Source of the DNA: Riptortus pedestris
Taxonomy: Eukaryota > Arthropoda > Insecta > Hemiptera > Alydidae
Assembly: GCA_019009955.1 (NCBI GenBank)
Contig: CM032229.1
Coordinates: 192,920,501 to 192,984,500, forward strand
Direction: 5' to 3'
DNA: 64,000 nt
Shown: positions 39,901 to 50,624 of the stretch, piece by piece
How positions within the stretch are numbered: the stretch's first letter is position 1
How the letters are laid out: each line of letters begins with the position of its first letter
The notes under the pieces: generated by a model
Database searches by the model: none
Seen by the model: the letters and a program-made list of their open reading frames with translations, nothing else
What the model was told of the DNA's origin: nothing
Program-made: the position numbers and the translations under genes

Positions 39901-41509
39901 CAATAAACCAAAGAAAAGAAGAAAAAACAAACTATTAGATTATCCAAAAAGAATAATATTTTTACGAGAGGCCGTTAGTCGGGAAGAGAGTTACAAGGAC
40001 TGCTGTTATTTAGCCATCGGCTCACACTATTAGTCACTTTCTGTCACGACAGCCAACAAATTGATTAAAAAAACAAAAAAAAAACAAATTTGTGTAGAAA
40101 TATAAAAGTTTTTTTATAAATATAAATACTGACGTATAAATATTAGGGAGCTAATTTTAAATCTAGTGTCGGCCTCTGTTTCTCTTCTGAATGTTTGTAG
40201 TTTTTCACTGTAGTCGATCTCCGTAGTGCCACCCTTGTCAACGTACAACACTCGCATCATCTCTGACCAAATCAGACACTAAATATACCAGTTATTGTAT
40301 ATGAAATATTTGAGTAGTAAAGAACAACAGTATCTGTTGTACATATATAAATATATATAAATACAAGTATATATAAATATACATATTTAATGTAATTGTA
40401 GCCTCAATCGCTGCAATTTTGCTTGTAATTATTTTCAGTTTTAATCATAAAATTGTTATTTACTTTCTTGGTTTTTATTATTATCGTAAGTAATGAGAAT
40501 AAGACTCTCAAAAAAAAAAAATAATAATAATTGTCCTCACTTTATTGTCATTCATGTTTATTTTTTTAATAAACCTATGAAAATTGATTATAGATGACTG
40601 AATAATCCACCTTTTATGTAGTTGTACTGCGTATATAATATTGCTGAGTATAACTCTGAGTTATATATTTATAAATATTACTATTAAAAGAGAAATGTTA
40701 TTATCCTATTTATGTGTATATATGCTGTTAAAGTTTTTGTTCTTTTTTTCTTTTCCCTTATATATATATATTTTTTTTTTTGTTTTTTTCGGTAGGCAAT
40801 AAAGATAGACACTATGTGTTTATGTGTTCTACTCGAAATGTTTTGTTGTGAATGATGCACAACTTAAATGTAAAAAGCTTTATCAAATTCACTGTGGTTA
40901 AGCCCCTGGTTTTGCATCGCTACCAGGCTCTCTTTCTTCTGTAGTCCATATTTTTTCTCTTTTTTTTTTTTTTTTTACTTTTTTTTTAACAAAGCTATGT
41001 AAATAACAGTGTCTTACTGCATTAGATATTATATATATAAAAGAGAAAAATGAAAATAAAAATTTTACTGTAATTTTCTGTCTTTATCATATCTTGACTT
41101 GAGAGTTTTAAACAAAACATTTTTTCTATTAAAAAAAAACTGACAAAATGACAAAAAAAAATTACAAAAAAGAAAGGAAAATGAGCGAAAAATAACAAGA
41201 TGGTTATAATGATTAATATAAAGAGAAGTAAATACTTACTACATTTAAGATTAATATTAATCTATACAGAATAGTTGTGTTAGAAATATGAAAAGCGAAC
41301 AAAATAAAAATCTTGGCCGCAGTTTTTATCTCCCTTCCAGCCCTTTCCCTCAGATCACAACCCTTTTCTTTTCTCTATTTCACCACTATTATTATATATA
41401 ACCGGATATCTTTTTCATCGATTAAAAGGTAAGTCAACATTTGTTAAATAACCAGCTGGAAACATTGACTGACTACTAGGTGCTCAAGAAAATCTCATCT
41501 GGACACCCC
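36779..41509. other. Repeat-poor stretch, candidate long 3' UTR
   Basis: 4.7 kb almost free of the transposon families that fill the rest of the window. Only simple sequence is seen: (TA)n at 36925-36966, CT-rich 37313-37383, a run of C at 38300-38317. AATAAA occurs at 40798-40803 and near 41053. The open frames present (for example 37461-37790 minus, 39758-40033 plus) show no family I recognise. A long 3' UTR of GSK-3 fits, but this is inference from position. Confidence 0.4.
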
Positions 41510-42345
41510 TACCCAGGAGATGACGAAAATGAGGTCCTTTCAAAAATTTATATATGTATATATATTTGTCTGTTAACACTTCGATTGTTACCAAACTATA
41601 TTTAATAATATAATGTTTTATGTAAAAATGAAGAGCAAGTTTGTATTAACAATCAGCCATTAGGCTGAAATCGGACCAGTGGGAGGGGGCGAATTTTGAA
41701 AATTCGAAGTATCTCAGTTTTACTATATGTCAGATTGAGAAAGGGTATAGAATCCATCTTATTGCAAATTAAATTTACTATAAATATTGTTATAAAATTT
41801 ATTCTCTATCTTGAATATTAACTGAGGATATTTGAATTTTTCTTGTCCAGCCTTCAGTAAAGCCCCACTTCTATTAGTGTCACATAAACAATACTCTGTT
41901 ATGTAATAAACCACATTATTGGAAGCTTAAATGCCAAATATTGTTTTTCAGAGACCTATATTATACGAGATAGATGTAAATATGTTCTTGTGATGCCTCT
42001 GGTCTTAAATTCTTGGACTACTAAAATTTTATTGAGATAAAAATTATTCTGATTCATTATAAATTACAGTACTAGATATAGTACATAGTTTTCAATAAAA
42101 TGAATATGTTATATCCCGATATGTTTCAGTTATTGTATTTCTTTCCTGTGAGCCGTTGGAAGACTTGTTTGTTTATATTTGAGACACTTCCCGCCGACAG
42201 AGGAAAGATTTCTTATTACCGTTTGTATTTATTCACTTAATATTCACGGTGGTGTTGTGTTAGCAGTATGTAGGTTTATCTATTATTAATCTTCTCGAGG
42301 GAAATCTGCTTAGTTTATGCAGCCTCTGCATGACGGACTCTTTTG
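41510..42345 (+). mobile_element. HINE-like element, copy 14 (5' truncated)
   Basis: Starts within the conserved 5' block (CTACCCAGGAGATGACG), has a short (TA)n, body, and 3' end CAGCCTCTGCATGACGGAC. Confidence 0.7.
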
Positions 42346-43136
42346 CATATAAATAGAGAATTTGTGGGGAGATGAGATCTTATTTTATGCAGATTTCCCA
42401 TGTGACAGACTTTTTCATCTTGTATTATCTATTTAATTACATATAGGAAATAACTTAGCATACAGCTCTGCCCAAATTAATATTTTATTTAGTTCTTTAT
42501 GATGGCAATACTCACCACATTCCCATGGCAACGAATGCTGCCACTACACTATAAAATAATTTTACATTTTGACCGAAGGGAGACCTCTATACTTGTATAT
42601 CACTCTGTTACATGCACTATGACATGAGTCAAATCAAACTGCTCTGCCGATGTATAACTACCCAAGAAGACTAATTTGAAGGGGATAAACATTTTTGTTA
42701 GAAACAAACACACTTCTAGTTAATACAAAATCAGTCTCACAGAACTTGCATTTGTTAGGTTTCAGGAGACCATTGTCATATTCAGGTCTTTTCTCTACTA
42801 AGTATTATGAAATTTCGAGACATAAATAAATGTCCAGACAGAGGTTACCATTTTATATGTATATACCCGTAGAATAGATATGTTGTCCATTTTATAAACT
42901 ATGGATGTTGCTCTCCAAACCAGCTTTCTCAGTGGTCTTATAGACACTCTTCATCTTGCTAATTTTCAGTAGCTCTATGACTACTTCTTCAGGCTGTACA
43001 TGGCCACTATTGTTGATCTGGGTTGCAACGTCAGTGGCCATGAATAACCCGAAAAAGCCAGCTGCAGACCTACCAAAAATTATCATAATGAAGCTTGATG
43101 AGAAGCATGAAGAAAGCCGGAATGGGGGACAATTTA
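42346..43136. other. Gene-free stretch
   Basis: A small HINE-like scrap at 42352-42420, then unassigned sequence. Overlapping frames on both strands at 42892-43159 show no family I recognise. Confidence 0.5.
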
Positions 43137-43504
43137 TCTATATACATATAAAATTGTAACCTCTGTCTGTACATCTATTTATTTCTCCAAATTTCACAAT
43201 ACTTTTTCATTCCACAAGCCATTGACACGATATCTGTAAGTTGTGGCTTTGGTGTCTCTTTGAACCTTTACAGGGCTAGACTACTGAACCAAATTTTATG
43301 TTACTTGGTATGTATATTACTACTAACCCAACATAGACTATAGGCTATACTATTATTCTCAGAGATGAGTAGCAGTGGGGGTTATAAGGGAGGTCTTTCT
43401 ATTGTTTGTTTTTTCGGCAAAGATGCACTTTTGTCGTATACCAAAGTATAAATGAAATATACGCTGCTAAACACTTTAGCTATCCGGAGTAAACAGTTTT
43501 ATTA
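43137..43504 (+). mobile_element. Helitron 5' end
   Basis: TCTATATACATATAAAATTG start followed by TAACCTCTGTCTGTACAT and the family interior (CTTGGTATGTATATTACTAC, GGGGGTTATAAGGGAGG). It is broken near 43504, where a retrotransposon fragment begins. Confidence 0.65.
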
Positions 43505-45155
43505 GTATTCATTAACGTCTCCGTTGAGCGAGTCAAGCCAGCCTACCTGATGTAGGAACACAGCAGGGACACCATAGTGCCGCACCAAGTTCCACAGACA
43601 AGCAAGCAGCTCCTCCTTGTCGCCAACAAGTACTTTGAAAATTTTCTCCCTTGTTATATAACCTTGTGAGGCCAAGAATAAGGTTATACCAGGGGTTTCC
43701 GGCCGCATCCTCGCTAAGAAAGATGTGAGAGCAGGTGGTCAGATACTTGTGCCGGAATGTCTTCTAGTGGGGAGAACATGGTTCTGCTGGTTGAGTCTTG
43801 CCAAACCGTCCATGGAGTGGCTGGCCATAAACACCCATGTCCTCAGGAACGTCGATCGCAGTCCGGTGGGAAGAACCTGGGTCCATCTTGTCGAAGAGAG
43901 CTGAGCCATGAGTGCTGACTTGAGAGAGCGATGCCACCACTAGACGCAGCCATTGCTCTGGGGGTGTTACGCTGTAGTCCTCTGCTTGCTTATATACATC
44001 AGTGCACTCAACCGCAAGAACAGATCTGCCTCAAACTGTCGGCCTTGATCCGTGGTTATGCTCTGGGATGTTCCAAACCGTGAAATCTACGTGCTCTAGA
44101 ACTGCTGGGCGATGGTTGAGGCTGGGATAGGTACTGCATCCGGTCCACCATGGTGAGGAGGTATCTCATCCCCTCTGATGGTGACGATGGCCATGTTGAC
44201 GTGGTGAACTCGGTCCAATGGTTTGAAGATACCAAGAGGTGTCGTTGTATGGCGATGAACCTTGGCCCTCTGCCAAGGGACACTAGACTTCCAATGTCGG
44301 AGTTCATCTCTGGCCACAAATAGCTTTGCTAGATGAGTTTCCTCGTAGCTTTGATACCAGGATGGCTGAGGCCATGCAGACGCTCGAAAGTGGAGGGACA
44401 TAGGCTCTTGCAGTTCATCTCTGGCCACAAATAGCGTTGCTAGATGAGTTTCCTCGTAGCTTTGATACCAGGATGGCTGAGGCCATGCAGACGGTCGAAA
44501 GTGGAGTGCCTCAACTCTGGAGGGACATAGGCTCTTGCAGTTCATCTCTGGCCACAAATAGCGTTGCTAGATGAGTTTCCTCGTAGCTTTGATACCAGGA
44601 TGGCTGAGGCCATGCAGACGCTCGAAGTGGAGTGCCTCAACTCTGGAGGGACATAGGCTCTTGCAGTTCATCTCTGGCCACAAATAGCGTTGCTAGATGA
44701 GTTTCCTCGTAGCTTTGATACCAGGATGGCTGAGGCAATGCAGACGGTCGAAAGTGGAGTGCCTCAACTCTGGAGGGACATAGGCTCTTGCAGTTCATCT
44801 CTGGCCACAAATAGCGTTGCTAGATGAGTTTCCTCGTAGCTTTGATACCAGGATGGCTGAGGCAATGCAGACGGTCGAAGTGGAGTGCCTCAACTCTGGA
44901 GGGACATAGGCTATTGCAGTCGTTCTCGAGGTCTCACGGAGTAGCCTGGACTCTGTTCTGGGCATTAACATCAGCATGAGCTGTAGCGAAGGGTTCTTCT
45001 TCAACTCCTGGATGCTTGGATCTTTTCTCTGCCAGATCGTTCGGCAGGTCCACCTCTTCAATGCGCGAGAGAGCATCTGCGACAACATTCTCGCTACCTG
45101 GTCTGTATCTTATATCCGTCGTGAACTGACTGATAAAGGCACAAATTGCAGATAT
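43505..45155 (-). pseudogene. Decayed Ty3/gypsy pol fragment (RNase H end to integrase)
   Basis: Minus-strand frames, in order, show the RNase H exit motif RPGSENVVADALSR (about 45110), repeated integrase zinc-binding segments with LSHPGIKATRKLI and YLWPEMN, then FKPLDRVHHVNMAIV and GMRYLLTMVDR of the catalytic core, TTDQGRQFEADLF and a degenerate HPQSNG. Stops and frameshifts occur throughout. It is unlike the intact gypsy element at 54922-61440, so it is a different family. Inactive. Confidence 0.75.
44301..44922. repeat. Tandem array of integrase zinc-binding segment
   Basis: Five direct repeats starting at AGTTCATCTCTGGCCACAAA (44301, 44412, 44539, 44665, 44792), spaced 111, 127, 126 and 127 bp and almost identical. 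Each unit, on the minus strand, carries the coding remnant of the integrase H-H motif (LSHPGIKATRKLI). Confidence 0.9.
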
Positions 45156-45164
45156 CGTGTCTAT

Positions 45165-45294
45165 GACATGTGAAACGAATAAGTATCGTGAAATTTTGAA
45201 AAAAAATTCAATGTACAGACAGAGTTAACAATTTTATATTTATAATATTAAACCTCAAATGGATTCCCGAGCGAAGCCGGGTACCTTAGCTAGT
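45165..45294. mobile_element. Helitron ends: inverted 5' piece and CTAGT 3' end
   Basis: 45165-45240 is the Helitron 5' end in reverse orientation (GTACAGACAGAG...AATTTTATAT). It is followed by a plus-strand 3' end with GC-rich hairpin (CCCGAGCGAAGCCGGG) and CTTAGCTAGT ending at 45294. Confidence 0.6.
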
Positions 45295-45873
45295 ATATAT
45301 ATAAATAAAATTGTAACCTCTGTCTGTATATTGATTTTTTTCGCTAAATTTCTCGATAACTTTTCGTTTCACATGTCACAAACACCATAACTGCATTTTG
45401 GTTAGGTTAGGTTAACTGTTTTTTTGGGCGAGAAACTACAGGGTTATTACGCCCTTAATAAAGTTTGTGTGTGTGTTTCGTTTTACGTGAAAATGTAGTG
45501 CTCTAACAACTTATGTACTTTAGGAAATTACATCTTCATTATTGCAGGTTCTATTATATGCTAATTAATTAATGATAATATTTACTTAACTACATACAGA
45601 TTATATTACATGTATACATTCTCTTATTAATTTCTTGATATCTATATATTGTTTATAATTCAGTATATATTCTTATTTTATTATATCCTTTTCTTTGTCT
45701 ATTTTTTTTTTTTATTTTTTTTTTTTTTTTTTTTTTTATTATATATATATATATATTTTTTTTTTCCTTACAATTGTGTAAAGAACATGCACGACATAAA
45801 GCGTATTACGTACTTATATTGTTAAACCTATCATATACTAAAATTACATTATAATGAGAGAAAAATAATAAAA

Positions 45874-46740
45874 TTATATATTATTGAAAATACAAATATT
45901 CCTTAATAAATTTAAAATATTATTAACAGATATGGAAGAGTCTCCAAGTGCGAAGGCCATATTTCTTATTATATTTAGTTTCTTAAAATCTTCAGCGAGT
46001 GCTGGGCATTCTTCTATGATATGATATATTGATAGTGGAGCCTTGCACTGACGACAGAGCGGTGGAGGCTCGTTGGTAATAAGATGGATATGGGTCATGT
46101 GCGTGTGTCCTATGCGCATCCTCGCCAATATCACTTCCTCTCGTCTCTTCCCTCTGTATGTGCTCAACCATGGCTTGGTTGTATCTTTTATACTCCTTAA
46201 TTTGTTGCTTAATGGGACTTCTTGCCACATGGATTCCCAATTGCTCCGAACTCGGGTTTTTAACCAAGTCTTGATGTCATAAGACTCGTAAATTGCCATA
46301 AAGGGTCTTTTCATATTTGCTGCTTCCTTGGCTGCCTTATCTGCTGTCTCATTTCCTGCTATCCCAGAGTGTGCCGGAGTCCAAAGGAATTGTACTGATT
46401 TATTACGAGAATATAATGAGTCCAAGTAATTTCTAATGCGGTTGAGTGTATGCCCGGATTTCTTTAAATTTTCTATGCTTTTTAGAGCGGATAATGAGTC
46501 AGATCATATGAGTATCTTAGAATTGTTGCATTCAATAGCTAATTTCAATGCTAAAGATATTGCCTGGAGTTCAGCTGTGTATGGAGGTAGTTTATATTTT
46601 TTTATAATTCTGTCTTGTATAACTGCAAAACCAACGTCTTCTCCTTTCTTTGAACCATCAGTATACATTGTGGCATAGTGGCAGTAATGCTCTAGAATTT
46701 CGAGAGCTTTTGACCGAACTGAAATTGGGTCTTCTTTCAT
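45874..46740 (-). pseudogene. LINE ORF2: RNase H domain, interrupted
   Basis: Starts MKEDPISVRSKALEIL. RNase H motifs are MYTDGSKKG (first Asp), TAELQAISLAL (Glu), SDSLSALKSI (Asp) and LWTPAHSGIAGNETADKAAK, followed by a cysteine/histidine-containing tail (PPLCRQCKAPLSIYHIIEEC). An in-frame TGA near 46500 splits KILI from SDS. Upstream, PPWKRKPPKID is one frame off the RT part, a frameshift near 46790. Confidence 0.85.
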
Positions 46741-46750
46741 TAAAGTGAAG

Positions 46751-47010
46751 TCAATTTTTGGTGGCTTCCGTTTCCAAGGTGGATTCTCTTGTGTTCAGTT
46801 GTATTCCATTAATTTCGTTGATTAAAGCGTGTTCTCTTATTCCAAAAGGTGCTGGTGTAGGTTTTACACCGAAGAGCCTAATGTTCATTGGTCGAAACAC
46901 ATAGCTGTGAGCTGGATTTCTAGTTTGGGTTTTCATATTTGCTACGTAGGAGCACATCAATTCTCTTCTCCGGAATGCCAGTGGGGGTATTGATGCTTCT
47001 GCACAGAGAC
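46751..47010 (-). pseudogene. LINE ORF2: RT-RNase H linker
   Basis: Continues the RT frame across the hAT insertion (…TSPVISLC / AEASIPPLAFRRRELM…), then goes out of frame near 46790. If the MITE and one duplication copy are ignored, reading is continuous. Confidence 0.75.
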
Positions 47011-47751
47011 TAGGGATGGGTATCGAACTACAAAACATCGATTATTGACAACCGATTAATATCTGCACTAATTAATCGATACGTCGATTAATCGACGTCA
47101 AAAAAATCGATTAATCGACAAAACCAAGAAAAAACAAATTTCAATATTTATATATATGTTAATTGCTAGTTATGTTTATATTGTTATTGATGATTAACTA
47201 ACCTCTTTCAATTATCTTTTAACAATTGCAGTTACCAGACAATCGAAGGTTTTTAAAAAATAAAAAAAAATTTAAAAAAATATAAATTACATTTCAAAAT
47301 TTAAAATTAAAAAACTTAATCTAAATATTGTTAAAAAAATCTTTGTTTGCATTAAAAATATTTATTCAGCAGGGTACAAGTTTCGTGGATCATCCGAGAA
47401 TTAAGGTTTTTAATTTTAATTTTTGAAATGTAATTTATATATTTTTTTAATTTTAATTGTTAAAAGATAATTGAAAGAGGTTAGTTAATCCTCAATAACA
47501 ATAAAAAACAAATTTTTACTGATTGAAATGTAGCTAGTATTGAAAAAAAATCGATTGTGGAAAAGTTGAACAATTAGCTTCAAAATATGAAAAATTAGTC
47601 TCAACTCTCACTTAAGAAAAAGAAAAGAAGAAAAAAAATTAAGTAATCGTGATTAAAGCATCGATTACCAGATTAATCATGCATCGTAAACATCGATTAA
47701 AAATACACCGATTATTTGGAATATTAATCGATTAATCGATACCCATCCCTA
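47011..47751. mobile_element. hAT-type MITE inserted in the LINE
   Basis: 16-bp perfect terminal inverted repeats TAGGGATGGGTATCGA at both ends, flanked by the 8-bp duplication ACAGAGAC (47003-47010 and 47752-47759), the hAT signature length. The interior is AT-rich with many ATCGATTAATCGA motifs and no transposase frame. Confidence 0.93.
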
Positions 47752-49240
47752 ACAGAGACTGATGACGGGACTAGTTCTAAAGGCGCCTGTAGATAGTCTT
47801 ATTCCTGTATGATGGATCGTGTCTAAGAGTTGGAGATGGTTACTTTTTGCGGAGGAATATACTATACTACCATAGTCAATCTTTGATCGAACTGAGCTAG
47901 TATAGAGCATTAGCATTGTTTTATGGTCAGCTCCCCAAGAGGTTTTGGCAAGTACTTTTAAGATTCTAAGTCGCTTGTTGCATTCCTCTTGCAGATACTT
48001 AATATGTCTTATCCATGATAGTTTTGTATCAAGGACTAAACCTAGAAATTTAACATCATCACTGAATGATAATCTATTTCCATACATGAACAGGCCTGGA
48101 TGAGAGCTAGGGCTCCTTTTCCTTGAGAATAATATACATTTAGACTTCTCAGTTGAGAAGCGAAGTTTGTTATTCTCTGCCCACGATTGGAGTCTGTTCA
48201 GAACATTCTGCAGTACTCGTCTCATCCACTCTTGGTTATTGAATCTTATAAGGATGGAAAGATCATCTACGAAGAGGAATGCTTTAACCGACCTTGGGAT
48301 TACATCAACAATGGAATTAATTCCAATTGCAAATAAGCTACAGCTCAAAACACTTCCCTGGGGAATGCCGTTTGCTATTTCCCTGCAACTAGAAACTGAA
48401 TCTCCAACTCTTACTCTAATGAACCTTTTTGATAGAAAGCTCTTAATGAAACCAGTCAATTTTCCTCTAAAGCCCCATTCATATATAGTCCTTAAGATGG
48501 CGTTCCGGTTGATGGTGTCATATGCTTTTTCGATATCGAAAAATATCCCCACTGCTTCCTTCTGCTCAATAAATGAATTTAATATTTCTGATTCTATTTT
48601 AATCAATTGGTCTGTTGTTGACCTATATTTACGAAATCCACATTGAATGTTAGAAAGAAGATTACATTTTTCAATTAACCACATCAGTCGCTTGTTAACC
48701 ATTTTTTCTAATAATTTTGAGAGGCAACTAGTGAGGGATATTGGCCTGTAACTTTCAACGCAGTGCTTATTTTTCTTTGGTTTTAGCAGTGGAATGATAA
48801 TGGACTCCCTCCACTTTCGAGGGTATATTGAAGTTTCCCAAATTTTGTTAAAAATGTATAGTAGTATATCTTTTATTCTTGGTGGGAGATTTTTTATCAT
48901 TAAATTGTGAATTTCATCCGGTCCTGGTGTGGATGAATTTAATTCGTCAATTGCGCTCTGTAGTTCATATATTGAGAAAGGGCAGTTATTGTCGTAGGGT
49001 TTAGAATTTCTTGAAGGTTCTGCCAAATCTAAATCATGGCTAGGTCTTATTTCTTCATTAATATCCTGCACTGGAGATGATATTGTTGCAAAATGGTTAA
49101 CGAACGATTCAGAGAGGCTTTGTGGGTCAGTTATTATTTCGACACCATTCTTCAAAATTGGTGTTTCCATGTTATATTTCCCAGATATGGAGAACATTTT
49201 CTGCCAGACCTTTTTAATAGGAGTGTTTTGGTTTATGGTT
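47752..49240 (-). pseudogene. LINE ORF2: reverse transcriptase domain
   Basis: The main open frame is 47749-49197; it continues upstream (NSWIAYVETINQNTPIKKVW) to the frameshift near 49270. RT motifs in order: PGPDEIHNLMIKNLP, WRESIIIPLLKPKK, YRPISLTSCLSKLLEKMV, FFDIEKAYDTI (motif A), NGIPQGSVLSC (motif B) and AFLFVDDLSILI (motif C, FVDD), then LKFLGLVLDTKLSW-type sequence. The domain itself has no stop. Confidence 0.92.
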
Positions 49241-50266
49241 TCAACATAGGCGATCCAAGAATTTCTTTTTTTTCTTTTTAACTAGATTTCTTACAATCGC
49301 TTTATATTTTTTATAGTTTATGAAGTTTTCATTTGTGGGGTTTTGTTGAAAGATTTTTAAGGCTTTGTTTTTTGATTTTATCACTTGACGGCATTCTTCA
49401 TCAAACCAGGGCGTGAAATTAGTTTTATAGCGCCCTTTGGATTTCGGGATAGTTTCACTGGCTGATTGAATAATTGATTTAGTGAACTCTTCGACCATTT
49501 CATCAATGTTGTCTGGCATATTTTGAAGAGAGTTTTGAATTTTATCTCGGAACTCATTCCAGTTGGCTTTATCTGTAATCCACTTAGGGTGTTTATTTGT
49601 AGTAGGTAATTCCATACGGGAAGTTAATCTAATTGGAAAGTGATCACTTCCATATTGGTTTTGACATACATCCCAATTAAAATGCAAATCTATATTGGGC
49701 GAAGAAAAGGTCAAGTCTATAGCGGATTGTGTTCCTGTACGGGGGCAGATGTGAGTGATAAGGCCAGTATTCAAAAGTATAGAATCTGTAGAATCAATTA
49801 TTCTCCTTAAAATATTTCCCCTGGTGTTTGTTATTGCCGGGCTCCAGGAATGATGTGACCCATTCATGTCACCTAGCACGATATAAGGAGCGGGAAGATT
49901 ATTAACCAGCTGTATTAAGGCGGGTTCATTAATAGGCTCAGTAGGGGGTAAATAAATATTACAGATATGAACATTGAATGATAATTTCACTTTAGTGACT
50001 ATTGCTTGCAAAGGAGTATGAAAATCTAGTTTTTCTGAGTAGAGATCATTTCTAACTGCGGTCGCAACACCTCCGTGGGCTATTTCTCTGCCCCTGATTT
50101 CTTTATCTTTTCTGTAAACCTTGTAGTTTCCAATTGTTATGTCAAGATGGGGTGTCAACTTGGTTTCCTGGAGACATACAATGGCTGGGTTTGTATCTTT
50201 TAAAAGTAGCTTCAACTCTTCGAACTGTGTTCGGATCCCATTGCAATTCCAACATACAACAACCAT
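49241..50266 (-). pseudogene. LINE ORF2: AP endonuclease domain
   Basis: 341 codons starting MVVVCWNCNGIRTQFEEL, the N-terminus of ORF2. Endonuclease motifs: WNCNGI, CLQETKLTP, GGVATAVRNDL, ICNIYLPP, VLGDMNGSHHSW, LTFSSPNIDLHFNWDV and YGSDHFPIRL. It ends at KKKKKKFLDRLC and a stop; the reading shifts at an A-run near 49270 into the RT frame. A one-base indel in the run is the simplest explanation. Confidence 0.9.
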
Positions 50267-50624
50267 AATTTTTCAAAAGGTATTTGAAACCTACGACACA
50301 ATACTCTAATGGACAGTACATATTTCATAATAATGAGTAGAATTTTACATAAATTGACATTTTTCTTACAGAGTTTGATTATTACTTTGGGAGTATTATC
50401 ATTAAGACATATTTTTATTTCATCTATAAATAAAATGATTACATAATATAATACAACCTGCAATTCAAGAGTGAGAGATTGCACAAGAAAATAATTTGAT
50501 TTCATGTTTAAGGATTGAATAGAAGTTTGTTGATTGAGTAATGTGCTTTGTACATATATGCGATTTATTTGTATTGTTAGAAAATCCATAGTAAATATTT
50601 TATTTTGTATTATTTAATATTAAA

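Noticed and set aside
39758..40033. 91-codon frame in the repeat-poor stretch
   Set aside because: No recognisable domain, lysine-rich low-complexity end and no splice or start context; more likely chance in an untranslated region.
44096..44557. 153-codon minus-strand frame as a protein of its own
   Set aside because: It runs through the tandem integrase segment in a shifted frame; the meaningful frame shows broken integrase motifs.
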